The notes below the pieces were generated by a model that worked only from the letters and a program-made list of their open reading frames with translations, was not told the origin of the DNA and searched no databases. From Hydrogenophaga sp. (GTDB lineage: Bacteria > Pseudomonadota > Gammaproteobacteria > Burkholderiales > Burkholderiaceae_C): a stretch of 64,000 bases of DNA. Position 1 is the first letter of the stretch, and every line of letters begins with the position of its first letter. A program made the position numbers and the translations under genes. Below are positions 36,451-44,990 of the stretch, one piece after another. The stretch spans positions 24,565 through 88,564 of the forward strand of contig NZ_JAHVAB010000029.1 of the NCBI RefSeq assembly GCF_019264445.1. The letters run 5' to 3'.

Positions 36451-37233
36451 TTGCCTCTTTCCTTGTTTCTGGTGCTGTCGCCATTGCTGTTGCTCAAACT
36501 CTTTCTCGTGCCCGCACTGGTGGCACTGATCACACTGGCCGGGCGGCGCTGGGGCCCGGCCATGGCGGGGTGGATATCCGGCTTTCCCGTGGTGGCTGGC
36601 CCCGCCCTGCTCTTCATTGCACTCGACCAGGGCGCGGCCTTCGCCGCCCAAGCCGCCCACGTGACCCTGATGGCCGTGATGGCCAACGTGGCCTTCGGCG
36701 TCACCTACGCCTGGATGGCCACGCGCCACCACTGGCCGCTGTGCGCCGCTGCTGGCGTGCTGGCGTTTGCGCTGGTGGGCTGGGCACTCGTGAGCCTGCG
36801 CCCCCCGGCCTGGGTGGCCCTGCTCGTGGGGCTGCTCGGCCTGCAACTGGCCGCGCGCGCCATGCCCCGGGTGGCGTTTGTGAACCCGGGCGGCGTGGCG
36901 TCCCGCTGGGAGCTGCCGGTGCGCTGTGCCGCGGCCGGTGTGCTGGTGGCCACCGTCACCTGGTCGGCCGCCGAGCTCGGCCCGGTGGGCAGCGGCATGC
37001 TCACCATCTTTCCGGTGATGGGCATGGTGCTCGGCGTGTTCTCCCACAGGGCGTGGGGCGGACAAGGTGCCATCCACCTGCTCACCGGCATGGTCAAGGG
37101 GCTCTACGCCTTTGTGGTGTTTTGCTTCGCGCTGGCGCTGGCGCTCACCGCCATGGGCACGCCAGCCGCCTTCGGCCTGGCCCTGGCGGCGGCGCTGGTG
37201 GTGCAGTGGCTGACCTACCAGCGCGGGGCGTGA
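36451..37233 (+). CDS. Hypothetical membrane protein (TTG start)
   Basis: A 260-residue hydrophobic protein with about 8-9 membrane segments, beginning MPLSLFLVLSPLLLLKLFLVPALV. I do not recognise the family. The start is a TTG at 36451; the first ATG in frame is about 110 bp later and would cut off the first membrane helix, so the TTG (or another non-ATG codon) is preferred. It starts 21 bp after the OYE gene and may be co-transcribed. Confidence 0.75.
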   Translation: MPLSLFLVLSPLLLLKLFLVPALVALITLAGRRWGPAMAGWISGFPVVAGPALLFIALDQGAAFAAQAAHVTLMAVMANVAFGVTYAWMATRHHWPLCAAAGVLAFALVGWALVSLRPPAWVALLVGLLGLQLAARAMPRVAFVNPGGVASRWELPVRCAAAGVLVATVTWSAAELGPVGSGMLTIFPVMGMVLGVFSHRAWGGQGAIHLLTGMVKGLYAFVVFCFALALALTAMGTPAAFGLALAAALVVQWLTYQRGA

Positions 37234-37254
37234 GGCGCAAGGAAGGCTTGCAGC

Positions 37255-37270
37255 GCTGGCTGAGGCCAGC
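37255..37270. terminator. Short hairpin between convergent genes
   Basis: GCTGGC-TGAG-GCCAGC forms a 6-bp stem with a tetraloop, 21 bp after the membrane protein stop and 27 bp before the end of the opposing 37-residue gene. It lacks a U-tract, so terminator function is tentative. Confidence 0.3.
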
Positions 37271-37297
37271 CGGCACCCGCAGACGGCGCAAGTCGGG

Positions 37298-37411
37298 TCA
37301 GGCCCGATAGGGAGGCTTGGGCGTGGACACCCATTCGATGATGCCGATGACCAGCGGTGCGCCAATGATCCAGAGCGGAATGAAAGCGCCAAAGGTAGAC
37401 ATTGCAGTCAT
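37298..37411 (-). CDS. 37-residue single-helix membrane microprotein
   Basis: A tiny gene supported by a strong ribosome site (AGGAG, 5-6 bp before ATG at 37411) and a coherent product: a short N terminus, one hydrophobic helix (FGAFIPLWIIGAPLVIGIIEW) and a basic tail KPPYRA. It could act as a membrane regulator or a small structural subunit. I know no function. An in-frame reading further upstream lacks a ribosome site. An inverted repeat lies about 75 bp upstream of it. Confidence 0.55.
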   Translation of the reverse strand: MTAMSTFGAFIPLWIIGAPLVIGIIEWVSTPKPPYRA

Positions 37412-37485
37412 GGAGAACTCCTGGTGGGCCAGACGGCCGGGTTGAGGTGGGAGAGCCCGTAGCGGGGCAAGTCGTGTGCCCGGTA

Positions 37486-37519
37486 CTTTCATGGCGACCA
37501 CCCCACTGCGCCATGAAAG
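37486..37519. repeat. 11-bp perfect inverted repeat with 12-nt spacer
   Basis: CTTTCATGGCG and CGCCATGAAAG are perfect complements. The element is downstream of the SRAP gene stop (37540) and upstream of the microprotein, both on the minus strand. It may serve as the SRAP terminator or as an operator of the small gene. No U-tract follows it on the minus strand. Confidence 0.55.
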
Positions 37520-37539
37520 GCGCCAAGCTGCGCTGCAGA

Positions 37540-38217
37540 TCAGATCAAGCCGGGCTGGCTGGCGCTGGACGGGCCAGCGTCGAAGAGCTCGACAGGCGTC
37601 AGCCGGAGCAGCTGTTGCGCCTGCTGCACGGTGCCGGTCAACCAGGGATCGACGTCGGACGGCTCGATGGCGATCACGGAGCGCTTGTCCTGCTCGTGCG
37701 GCCCCAGCTGGGGATCGGGCTTGTGCATGCGCCGCATCAAGGGATGGCTGTCGGCGTTGATCGTGAGCATGGTGTAGCTCTCGACGATCTCACCCGAGGC
37801 CTTGTCGGTCCAGGTGTTCCACAAGCCGGCCAGCCCCCAGGGCTCACCGTCGGCGCGGCGGAAACGCCACCACACGTTTTTGCCGCTCTCCCAGTTGGGC
37901 TCATCAAACCAGTCGGCCGGGATGATGCAGCGCTGGCCGCGCGCCCACGGGTCCTTGAAACTCGCCTTGCTGGCCAGCTCTTCACTGCGTGCGTTGTTGG
38001 TGCTGAATTTGATGTCCGATGTCTTGGAGAACCCGGGGATCAATCCCCACCGCCCCACCACGAGCTCGCGCGAATAGCCCGCGTCATCGCGTGCACGGCG
38101 AATGAACGCGCCAGGCTTTCGGGGCGCGACAATGCCGCCGGGCCACGCGAGCGCGTTGGTCGGGCGCCAGAACTTTCGAACGCCCTCTTCTTTGGTGCTG
38201 CCGTACAAATTGCACAT
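37540..38217 (-). CDS. SOS response-associated peptidase (SRAP/YedK family)
   Basis: A 225-residue SRAP-domain protein that forms a covalent link to abasic sites in single-stranded DNA. Translation must start at 38217, giving MCNLYG with catalytic Cys2 exposed after Met removal. Other conserved features are NNARSEELASKASF (with Asn and Glu), RCIIPADWFDEP and HxRMP-like MHKPDP. A longer frame upstream would bury the Cys and is rejected. No clear LexA box (CTGT-N8-ACAG) is seen upstream. Confidence 0.95.
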   Translation of the reverse strand: MCNLYGSTKEEGVRKFWRPTNALAWPGGIVAPRKPGAFIRRARDDAGYSRELVVGRWGLIPGFSKTSDIKFSTNNARSEELASKASFKDPWARGQRCIIPADWFDEPNWESGKNVWWRFRRADGEPWGLAGLWNTWTDKASGEIVESYTMLTINADSHPLMRRMHKPDPQLGPHEQDKRSVIAIEPSDVDPWLTGTVQQAQQLLRLTPVELFDAGPSSASQPGLI

Positions 38218-38324
38218 GGGCACAGGATAACGATGGAAGCTGCCTGACCGGCGCCATGCCATGGTGTCGAAACGGCCTGGCCTCGTTCGTCGTGCCAGCA
38301 ACACCCATCACACAGGAGCACCGC

Positions 38325-38540
38325 ATGGCGAGTTCAGATCAAAAAGTGCAAGGCCCGGCTTCGTACTTCCCGTCCATCGAAAAGAAGTACGGCCATCCCG
38401 TTGACCACTGGTTCGGCATCCTGAGAGCCGCCGGCAGCGGCTTGAAGCACATGGAGCTGGTGGCCCTGCTCAAGAGCGAGCACGGACTGGGGCATGGGCA
38501 TGCGAACGCGTTGGTGGCTTACCACTTGGCGAAGCGGTGA
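38325..38540 (+). CDS. DUF4287 family small protein
   Basis: A 71-residue soluble protein. Its sequence GPASYFPSIEKKYGHPVDHWF and HMELVALLKSEHGLGHGHANALVAYH matches the DUF4287 pattern as I remember it. The ATG at 38325 has AGGAG upstream. It is divergent from the SRAP gene and 88 bp before a YCII-type gene. Function unknown. Confidence 0.85.
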   Translation: MASSDQKVQGPASYFPSIEKKYGHPVDHWFGILRAAGSGLKHMELVALLKSEHGLGHGHANALVAYHLAKR

Positions 38541-38628
38541 AAAGCCCAGGTGGTTTCAGCCCCCCGTCGGCATGTCGATTTCTGATCGCCCGCTTCGTCG
38601 ACGGCATATTCCCCACCAAGGAGCTCCC

Positions 38629-39000
38629 ATGAAATACCTCGGCCTGGCCTACTTCACTCCCGAAAAATTCGCCGCACTCGCGCCCGACGACGTCCAGCAA
38701 CTGGTCAGCCAATGCCCTGCGCTGGACGAGAAGATGCGCGCCACCGGCAAGGTGCTGGTGTCGGCATCGCTGGGCGACCAGGAGGGCTGGACAACGCTGC
38801 GCCCGCGCAGCGGGAAAACACACGTCAGCGATGGGCCCTACACCGAAGCCAAGGAAGTGGTGGGCGGCCTGTTCATCATCGAGGCGGACAACCGCGAAGA
38901 GGCGCTGCGCATCGCCTCCATGCACCCGGCGGCCATGCTGGGGGAAGCGGGTGGATGGGCGGTTGAACTGATTCCCCTGGATTTCTATTTGGCGCCTTGA
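38629..39000 (+). CDS. YCII/DGPF-domain protein
   Basis: A 123-residue protein of the YCII-related (PhnB/DGPF) family: MKYLGLAYFTPEKF at the start, the DGPYTEAKEVVGGLFIIEADNREEAL core, then HPAAMLGEAGGWAVELIPL. Ribosome site AAGGAG precedes the ATG. Such genes are often found with ECF sigma factors, but none is adjacent here. Enzymatic role is unproven. Confidence 0.9.
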   Translation: MKYLGLAYFTPEKFAALAPDDVQQLVSQCPALDEKMRATGKVLVSASLGDQEGWTTLRPRSGKTHVSDGPYTEAKEVVGGLFIIEADNREEALRIASMHPAAMLGEAGGWAVELIPLDFYLAP

Positions 39001-39297
39001 GGGGCTACCCGCCTCACTCAACTGCGCCATGGCACCCGGCACTGACTTCACGTCCTGCACGATGGCCGTCTGGTCTCGACCCTGAGGGGAAGTTGACGGG
39101 CTTGGTTGGTCGTACCGAGCCGCCGGTCTAATCCGTCACCGGACAAGGCGGTGCAGGTTGCGGGTGCAGCGCCTTGCCCGTGATTTGCCGTACGCGCCTC
39201 GAACACGGTGGGCGAGTGGATCCATCGAATCGGAAAACGGATCCGTCGTCCGGAGATTCAGCCGGGGCATCCCCCGCCCAGGCTGAGCGTTCAGGCC
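39001..39297. other. Gene-free stretch of about 297 bp
   Basis: No convincing gene or RNA was found between the convergent YCII and dienelactone hydrolase genes. A short palindrome ACGGATCCGT is present near 39239. Reading frames that cross it on the minus strand are shadows of the hydrolase. Confidence 0.6.
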
Positions 39298-40200
39298 TTA
39301 GACGCGGTGCTTTTTGAACCAATCGCTGGCCAGCTTCTGTGCGTAGGTGGCAGCGGCCTTGTCGTAGCTGGGCCGGTAGTCGGCGTTGAAGCCATGGTCG
39401 ACGTTGGGAAACACCACGATCTCCGAGCCGCTGCCGCCCTTGTTGATGAGGCCGCGCATCTTGGCGATCGTCTCCTGTTTCACGAAAGCATCGATGCCGG
39501 AGTAAAGCCCCAGCACCGGTACCTTGATCTCTTGTGCGAAGTCGATCGGATCCTGCGGGCGCAGGTCGGGCGCCTTCAAGCCTTCGAGCAGACCGTAGTA
39601 AGCCACGGCGGCATTCAGGCCACTGTTGTGACGTGCATAGACCCAGGCGGTGCGGCCGCCCCAGCAGTAGCCCACCAGGCCGGTGCGCTTGGCATCGGCC
39701 TTGCCGCTGGCGCGGGCAAAGGCCAGGGTGGCATCGAGATCGGCGCAGACCTGCGCATCGGGCACCTTGGAGACCACCTGCGACAGGATGGTGCCGATGT
39801 CCGTCATCGTCGAAACGTCGCCCTGGCGGGCGAACATTTCGGGGGCGATGGCGTAGTAACCCATCTTGGCGTAGCGGCGGCACATGTCCTTGATGTGCTC
39901 GTGCACGCCGAAGATCTCCTGCACCACCAGCATCACCGGGAACTTGCCGGGGCCGGCCGGCATCGCGCGGTAGGCCGGAATCTTGCCGTCCGCGACCGCG
40001 ACGCTGACCTCGCCGGCGACCAGGCCCTTGCTGTCGGTGGTGATGGCCTGCGCCAGCACGGGATTGGACGCGATGGCGAAGCCGGAGGCCAGCGAAGTCA
40101 TCACGAAGCCGCGCCGAGACAGGCCAGCGTCGGCGTCGCCCGCCGAGGTTTGCGGGTGGTTGAAATCAATCGGCGCGAGTCCGTAATCCATCAGTTTCAT
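39298..40200 (-). CDS. Dienelactone hydrolase family protein, exported
   Basis: A 300-residue alpha/beta hydrolase of the dienelactone hydrolase (carboxymethylenebutenolidase) family. The Cys nucleophile lies in GYCWGGR, Asp in YSGIDAFV and His in NVDHGFNAD. The N-terminal part contains LSRRGFVMTSLASGFAIA, a probable twin-arginine type signal about 28 residues from the start, so the enzyme is likely periplasmic. The ATG at 40200 is supported by AGGAG. Isolated from chlorocatechol genes, its substrate is unknown. Confidence 0.9.
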   Translation of the reverse strand: MKLMDYGLAPIDFNHPQTSAGDADAGLSRRGFVMTSLASGFAIASNPVLAQAITTDSKGLVAGEVSVAVADGKIPAYRAMPAGPGKFPVMLVVQEIFGVHEHIKDMCRRYAKMGYYAIAPEMFARQGDVSTMTDIGTILSQVVSKVPDAQVCADLDATLAFARASGKADAKRTGLVGYCWGGRTAWVYARHNSGLNAAVAYYGLLEGLKAPDLRPQDPIDFAQEIKVPVLGLYSGIDAFVKQETIAKMRGLINKGGSGSEIVVFPNVDHGFNADYRPSYDKAAATYAQKLASDWFKKHRV

Positions 40201-40473
40201 GATTGCTCCTGGGGTGGTTGAAGAGAAAGTGGGTGAGAGATGACCGAAGACCGGTGGGCCCGCCGCTTCGAGACAGGTGGTCCTGGTCCGACTTCGACAG
40301 TGGAGAACGGGCGGATCGCAGATCGGCGCGGCCCGGGCTTCACGCGGGCTTTGCGCCTGGACCGACATCGCGGGTGCTGGTGACCGGTCGCCAGCGAACG
40401 CCGCCCACGCAGGCAGCGCTGCTCAGGCAGGTCCGCTCGACGCAGGGGACAACGCCGCGCCGCGCACGGCGCG
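40201..40473. other. Gene-free stretch of about 270 bp
   Basis: Between the dienelactone hydrolase start and the ABM monooxygenase end (both minus strand) I see no gene, RNA or clear repeat. It presumably holds the hydrolase promoter. Confidence 0.55.
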
Positions 40474-40776
40474 TCAGCCCGGCAGCTTCGCCGCCAGCAG
40501 ATCGATCTTCTCGATCTTCGGCGGCGCGCTGAGCAAGGCTGCTGCGTTGGCCATCAAGGCGGCTGCGATCGGGCCGTCCAGGTGTGCCTGGCGACCCGTC
40601 TCATCGGCAAAGGCGTCGAACACGCCGAAAGTCGACGGGCCGAACTTCAAGGCAAACCACGCGGTGGTTCCCGACTCGGCGTTGGCGAGCGGCAGCGCCC
40701 CAGCCAGGAATTCGGCGACGGCGGTCTCCTGTCCAGGTTTGGCTTCGAGACGGACAAACAGCGCAAGCTTGGTCAT
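40474..40776 (-). CDS. Antibiotic biosynthesis monooxygenase (ABM/YgiN-like)
   Basis: A 100-residue dimeric alpha+beta barrel protein: LALFVRLEAKPGQETAVAEFL, then TAWFALKFGPSTFGVFDAFADETGRQAHLDGPIAAALM. Members include quinol monooxygenase YgiN. It is divergent from a GlxA-type regulator, which may control it. Confidence 0.9.
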   Translation of the reverse strand: MTKLALFVRLEAKPGQETAVAEFLAGALPLANAESGTTAWFALKFGPSTFGVFDAFADETGRQAHLDGPIAAALMANAAALLSAPPKIEKIDLLAAKLPG

Positions 40777-40850
40777 GGGGTGTCTTCTGTATGAATGGGT
40801 GAATGCTTGGAACCACCCCGAGGCTAAGACCTTTCGTCACTGTTCACGAG

Positions 40851-40884
40851 TGGCAAGAGTGCCAATATTGATATCATTCTTGCC
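40851..40884. promoter_or_regulatory. Nested inverted repeats before the GlxA-type regulator
   Basis: TGGCA-AGAG-TGCCA (40851-40864) is a perfect dyad, and GGCAAGA (40852-40858) also pairs with TCTTGCC (40878-40884), ending directly at the regulator ATG. Three TGGCA-type half-sites therefore lie in 34 bp. The layout suggests autoregulation or control of the divergent ABM gene. Confidence 0.5.
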
Positions 40885-41847
40885 ATGCGAATCCACATCC
40901 TCGTTCTCGATGGCGTGTTCGACCTGGGTCTCTCGGCCCTCACCGACACACTGGGCACGGCCAGGCAACTGGCGGGCTTGCTGGCCGAGCCGCCGACAAC
41001 CATCGAAGTCACCTTGGTGGGTGTGAGGCGTCGCGTGCGCACCGCGCAGGGCTTGACGGTGCCCGTGGTGCCGGTGCACAGCGTGCACAACCCCGACGTC
41101 GTGCTCGTGCCCGCGCTCGGCGCCAACATGCCCGACACGCTCGCAGCGCGCCTGGCCCGCGCGGACGTGGCCGACGCAATCGTCGCAATGCGGCGGTGGT
41201 CCACCTCCACAGCGGTCGTCGGCGCCGCCTGCACCGGCACCTTCCTGCTGGCGGAGAGCGCGCTGCTCGACGGCCAACGCGCCACGACGTCATGGTGGCT
41301 GGCGCCGATGTTTCGGCAGCGCTATCCGCGCGTGGCGCTCGATGACTCCCGCATGCTCGTGAGCTCGGCCGGCTTCACCACGGCCGGCGCTGCCATGGCC
41401 CACGTCGACCTCGCACTGGGCATCGTGCGCAGCAGCAGCCCGGCGCTGGCAGCGCAGACGGCGCGCTACCTGCTGGTCGAGCCGCGTGGCTCGCAAGCGG
41501 AGTTCGTGATCCCTGATCACCTCGCCCACGCCGACCCGGTGGTCGAGCGCTTCGAGGGCTGGGCGCGACAGCGGCTCGCGCACGGCTTCTCGCTGGCCGA
41601 GGCGGCCGTCGCCGTGGGCGCCAGCGAACGCACTCTGGCGCGGCGCCTGCAAGGCGTGTTGGGCAAATCACCCCTGTCGTACTTCCAGGACCTGCGCGTC
41701 GAGCGTGCCGTGCATCTGCTGCGCACCAGCACCGAAAGCGTCGATCAGATTGCCGCGCGGATCGGCTACTCCGACGGGGTGACTTTGCGCGCCCTGTTGC
41801 GACGCAAGCTGGGCCGCGGCGTGCGGGAATTGCGCGCGGAGACCTGA
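40885..41847 (+). CDS. GlxA family AraC-type regulator (DJ-1/PfpI + AraC)
   Basis: A 320-residue transcription factor with an N-terminal DJ-1/PfpI-like amidotransferase domain (about 1-185; the nucleophile-elbow Cys is in VGAACTGTFLLAES) and a C-terminal AraC helix-turn-helix pair (about 215-318; EAAVAVGASERTLARRLQ, then QIAARIGYSDGVTLRALLRRKLG). There is no ribosome site before the ATG, which abuts an inverted repeat, so a leaderless transcript is possible. Divergent from the ABM gene. Confidence 0.92.
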   Translation: MRIHILVLDGVFDLGLSALTDTLGTARQLAGLLAEPPTTIEVTLVGVRRRVRTAQGLTVPVVPVHSVHNPDVVLVPALGANMPDTLAARLARADVADAIVAMRRWSTSTAVVGAACTGTFLLAESALLDGQRATTSWWLAPMFRQRYPRVALDDSRMLVSSAGFTTAGAAMAHVDLALGIVRSSSPALAAQTARYLLVEPRGSQAEFVIPDHLAHADPVVERFEGWARQRLAHGFSLAEAAVAVGASERTLARRLQGVLGKSPLSYFQDLRVERAVHLLRTSTESVDQIAARIGYSDGVTLRALLRRKLGRGVRELRAET

Positions 41848-42002
41848 TCGGGTCGGCGGCGGGCTGACGTCGGTGCGCAGACGAGCCGCAAAGCGCTCAT
41901 CCTCCAACGTCTGGAGATGGCCGCTGCCAGACGGCGGCGCTGGCCAGGTTGAAAGTGCGTCGGCATGGGGCTGAAGCCTGCAGCCCTGTCTACCGTCGTC
42001 GC

Positions 42003-42878
42003 CTACCCCGCATGCGCCCGAAGCCAGCCCACGATATCGGCCGTGATCTCATCCCGGTTGGTCTCGTTCAGAATTTCGTGGCGGGCGGCCGGATACAGCT
42101 TGACCGTCACATCGGCGAGGCCAGCACTGCGGTAACGCTGCCCCAGCAGCTCAATGAGCGCGCCACCGCCCGCGAGTGGGTCGGCATCGCCGGACGCGAT
42201 CAACACAGGCAGGTCGCTGCGGATGCGGGCCAGCAGCGCGGGGTCTGCCAGGCGGGCGGCGGGTGCAAACAGCGAGGGGATCACGTCCTCGGGCACATCC
42301 CATCCGCACCACGGGTCTGCCACATACGCGTCCACTTCAGAGGGGTCGCGCGACAGCCATTCGTAGCCCGTGCGGTGTTCAAAGCCAGCGTTGAACGCCG
42401 CGAGCCCCGCAGGTGCGTCTGCGGGCGCGTTGGCCATGCCGGCCGCGAGCATGTCCAGCGCGGTCGAGCCGGAGAGCACCACGCCGGACCAGGTGGCGGC
42501 GTGATCGAGCATGGCCGCCTGCGCGGCAAACGATCCCATGGAGTGCGCGACCAGAAACAGCGGGAGACCCGCATGCTGCGCGCGCAGCGCTTGGCCGAAC
42601 TGGGCCACGTCGGCGATCAATCCACCAAAACCCGCCGCACCGAAGTTGCCCAGTTGCCCGTTGGCGGTGCGGCCGTGTCCACGGTGGTCGACGGCGTGGA
42701 CCACAAAGCCGGCGGCATTCAGCGCCTTCGCGAACCGGTCGTAGCGTTCACCATGCTCGGCGAGCCCGTGGGCGATCTGCACCACGCCTCGGGGTTGGCC
42801 TGTGACGTTGGTCCAGGCGTAGGTCGCCACCTGGGTGCCGTCTGCGTCGGAGAGAAAGGAGGAGGTCGATGTGCTCAT
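42003..42878 (-). CDS. Alpha/beta hydrolase, monoacylglycerol lipase-like
   Basis: A 291-residue lipase-like hydrolase. The oxyanion region reads QIAHGLAEHGERYDRFA, the nucleophile motif is VAHSMGSF, Asp is in IASGDADPL and His in AARHEILNE. Such proteins hydrolyse monoglycerides or lysophospholipids. The ATG at 42878 is chosen because the preceding 16 residues look atypical, but no strong ribosome site is present at either start. Confidence 0.9.
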   Translation of the reverse strand: MSTSTSSFLSDADGTQVATYAWTNVTGQPRGVVQIAHGLAEHGERYDRFAKALNAAGFVVHAVDHRGHGRTANGQLGNFGAAGFGGLIADVAQFGQALRAQHAGLPLFLVAHSMGSFAAQAAMLDHAATWSGVVLSGSTALDMLAAGMANAPADAPAGLAAFNAGFEHRTGYEWLSRDPSEVDAYVADPWCGWDVPEDVIPSLFAPAARLADPALLARIRSDLPVLIASGDADPLAGGGALIELLGQRYRSAGLADVTVKLYPAARHEILNETNRDEITADIVGWLRAHAG

Positions 42879-42954
42879 CGGAAGATTCTCACACCGCATC
42901 TCCTCGGCACGACCTAGTGAAAACACCGCCGAAGCTCGCGGTGCCAGACCACTC

Positions 42955-43719
42955 TCACAGTTTGGGCGTTGCGCCGCTCGACAACCGCGCTTTCACGGCC
43001 TCCTGGCGCTGCTGCTCCACCCAGTCTTTCGCCTTCTGGTGTGTGCTGGCCCAGGCGCCATAGTCCACCAGCCGCACAACGAGCGAGTGCACGGGCTCGC
43101 CGGTCGTGCTGGCGGCTGCGGCGAGGCCGCAGGTGGCGGGATCGCGTGGCACATAGCCCTTGTCCTGCCCCCGCTTGAGGCCACTGAGGATGTCCGAGGC
43201 CTCGCCCACGCCGATCACGGTGGTGTTGGGCGTGCTGCGCCAGCACATGGGTTTGCCGGGCTCGCCCCATACCGTGTTGACGGTGGAGTTGCTCTTGCTG
43301 CTCGTGGTGGGTGCGCCGTAACGCTGCGCCAGCTGGGCACCGAGCTGCGCCTGTGTCGGCGGGGCTTTCAGGCTCATTTGCCGCGTCATGCCGAGCACGC
43401 GCGACGCACTGGGCGGTGGCGCGAAATAGAGGCGGATGTCTTCGCGGCCTTGCGCGTCGTCGTAGGTCGCCCACAGCTCATACAGAAAAGGCTGCGTATT
43501 GAGCTGCTGCACGCCGTCGCTGTAGTTGTAGGTCATGTTGCGCTTCTGAACGCGTACGCCGGGCCGGTGCGCCTGGAGCAAGGCCATGGCTTCGGCTTCG
43601 CTCATGCCAGGGCGCAGGCCCACGATGTCGAAAGACGGCTGGGCCGCAGCGGGCAGGCACAGCACGGCGGCCATGGTGAGCAGCACGGCTGCCGCCGCTC
43701 GGAAAACGGTGTGATGCAT
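42955..43719 (-). CDS. Secreted hypothetical protein (254 aa)
   Basis: A protein with a clear signal peptide (FRAAAAVLLTMAAVLCLPAAAQ) and an otherwise unrecognised mature domain. The beginning DIVGLRPGMSEAEAMALLQAH resembles the small SmpA/BamE-like opening found in several periplasmic proteins. Two cysteines in the mature part (PMCWRS and ATCGLA) could form a disulfide. The start at 43719 is supported by an AAGGGA ribosome site; an earlier in-frame start lacks a good signal. Confidence 0.75.
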   Translation of the reverse strand: MHHTVFRAAAAVLLTMAAVLCLPAAAQPSFDIVGLRPGMSEAEAMALLQAHRPGVRVQKRNMTYNYSDGVQQLNTQPFLYELWATYDDAQGREDIRLYFAPPPSASRVLGMTRQMSLKAPPTQAQLGAQLAQRYGAPTTSSKSNSTVNTVWGEPGKPMCWRSTPNTTVIGVGEASDILSGLKRGQDKGYVPRDPATCGLAAAASTTGEPVHSLVVRLVDYGAWASTHQKAKDWVEQQRQEAVKARLSSGATPKL

Positions 43720-43831
43720 GGCAGTTCCCTTCCAGTTGAATGGGCGCATGCTAGGGCGCACTGCAGCGCGAGGCACCTCCCAAATGGGAGGTACTCGGCA
43801 GTTGCGTGGCGGGGCCGGCGAGATCGCCGCT

Positions 43832-44986
43832 TCAGTGCGGGCGCAGCGGTATGGCGAGCTCGCGGTGCAAGCGGGCGATCAGCTCGGACTGGCGCTGCAC
43901 GCCGGTCTTGTGGAACACGCACTTGAGCCGCGTGCGCGCAGTCCCATAGGTGAGACCGAGCCTTGCGGCGGCATCGCGCAGGCTCAGGCCATCCAGCAAG
44001 GCCTGCGCCAGACGCACCTCGGCGGGTGTGAGTCCATAAGCCTCGCGCAACCCGTCGGCGCGCGAGGGCGGCGGGTTGTCGTCCGCACCCGACAGCGCAA
44101 GCAGCACGCAGGGCCGGTGCGACGAGGCCGACGACAACGGCAGTGCCACACCGGCCGCCTGCACGCGAAGCGGCACGCCCCCATTCACGCGCGGCAGCAC
44201 CAGGGTGTCGGTGGTCGGCGCCAGACGACCAGGCTGCGGCGCATGGGCTCGCAGCAACGCATCGAGCGCGGGCTGCGACGTGTGGCAGGCCGCCTGGACA
44301 CGGCCTTGCCGGTACACCAGCGCGTCGGCTCGCGCGAGGGCCTGCAACGCTGCCCGATTGCCATGCACCAGATCACCATCGGGCCCCACGATGAGCATGC
44401 CGCCATGCAGGCTGTCGAGCGCACTGGCCAGCTGATCACGACGCAGCGCCGCCGCCCCCAGCCTTTCGCGGATGCGCAGCGCACGAACGAAGTGGCCGCT
44501 GAGGCGCTCGAACAGGTGCACCTCCTGTTCGCTGAAGGTGGGCAGGTCGGGCGCGCGCAGCAGCGTCACATTGGCGACGCCGCTGCGCTCGGTGGTGAGG
44601 GTGTTGCCCAGACTGAAACGAAAGCCCTGCGGGCGCATCCACTCCTGGTAGTAGGCGGAGCGGTACAGCACACCGTCCTCGCGGGTGTAGGCGTCGAGCC
44701 GCTCGTTGGTCCGCACGGTACCGAGCCGGTGCAGCGCTTCGGAGTGCACATTCCACGGGTTGTCGGGCGCGAAGTAGAGCGCATCGAAGCAGCTCATCCA
44801 TTGAGGCGTGATGCCCGCGAGGTGTGCCTGCGTGAGGCGCCGGGTGCCAAAGTCAAGCACATAGAAGGTTTCGGCCTCGGTACGGAAGCAGGCCTTGAGT
44901 TGCGCGAGCACCGAAGGCCAGTGCGTCGGGTCGAGCGCGGCGTCATAGATCGCCGAAGTGAGGGTGTCGACGGCGGACGTTTTCAT
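43832..44986 (-). CDS. LuxR-type HTH regulator, second of a tandem pair
   Basis: A 384-residue regulator with a C-terminal LuxR/GerE helix-turn-helix (about 318-380; LTPAEVRLAQALLDGLSLRDAAARLGLTYGTARTRLK region) and an N-terminal half beginning SAIYDAALDPTHWPSVLAQL, a sensory module seen in many proteobacterial LuxR-type proteins. A PAS-like part lies at about 175-290. It starts 4 bp after the stop of its paralogue, so the two are co-transcribed. Ligand and targets are unknown. Confidence 0.88.
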   Translation of the reverse strand: MKTSAVDTLTSAIYDAALDPTHWPSVLAQLKACFRTEAETFYVLDFGTRRLTQAHLAGITPQWMSCFDALYFAPDNPWNVHSEALHRLGTVRTNERLDAYTREDGVLYRSAYYQEWMRPQGFRFSLGNTLTTERSGVANVTLLRAPDLPTFSEQEVHLFERLSGHFVRALRIRERLGAAALRRDQLASALDSLHGGMLIVGPDGDLVHGNRAALQALARADALVYRQGRVQAACHTSQPALDALLRAHAPQPGRLAPTTDTLVLPRVNGGVPLRVQAAGVALPLSSASSHRPCVLLALSGADDNPPPSRADGLREAYGLTPAEVRLAQALLDGLSLRDAAARLGLTYGTARTRLKCVFHKTGVQRQSELIARLHRELAIPLRPH

Positions 44987-44990
44987 GGTG

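Noticed and set aside
38218..38324. LexA box upstream of the SRAP peptidase
   Set aside because: No CTGT-N8-ACAG match was found in the divergent region.
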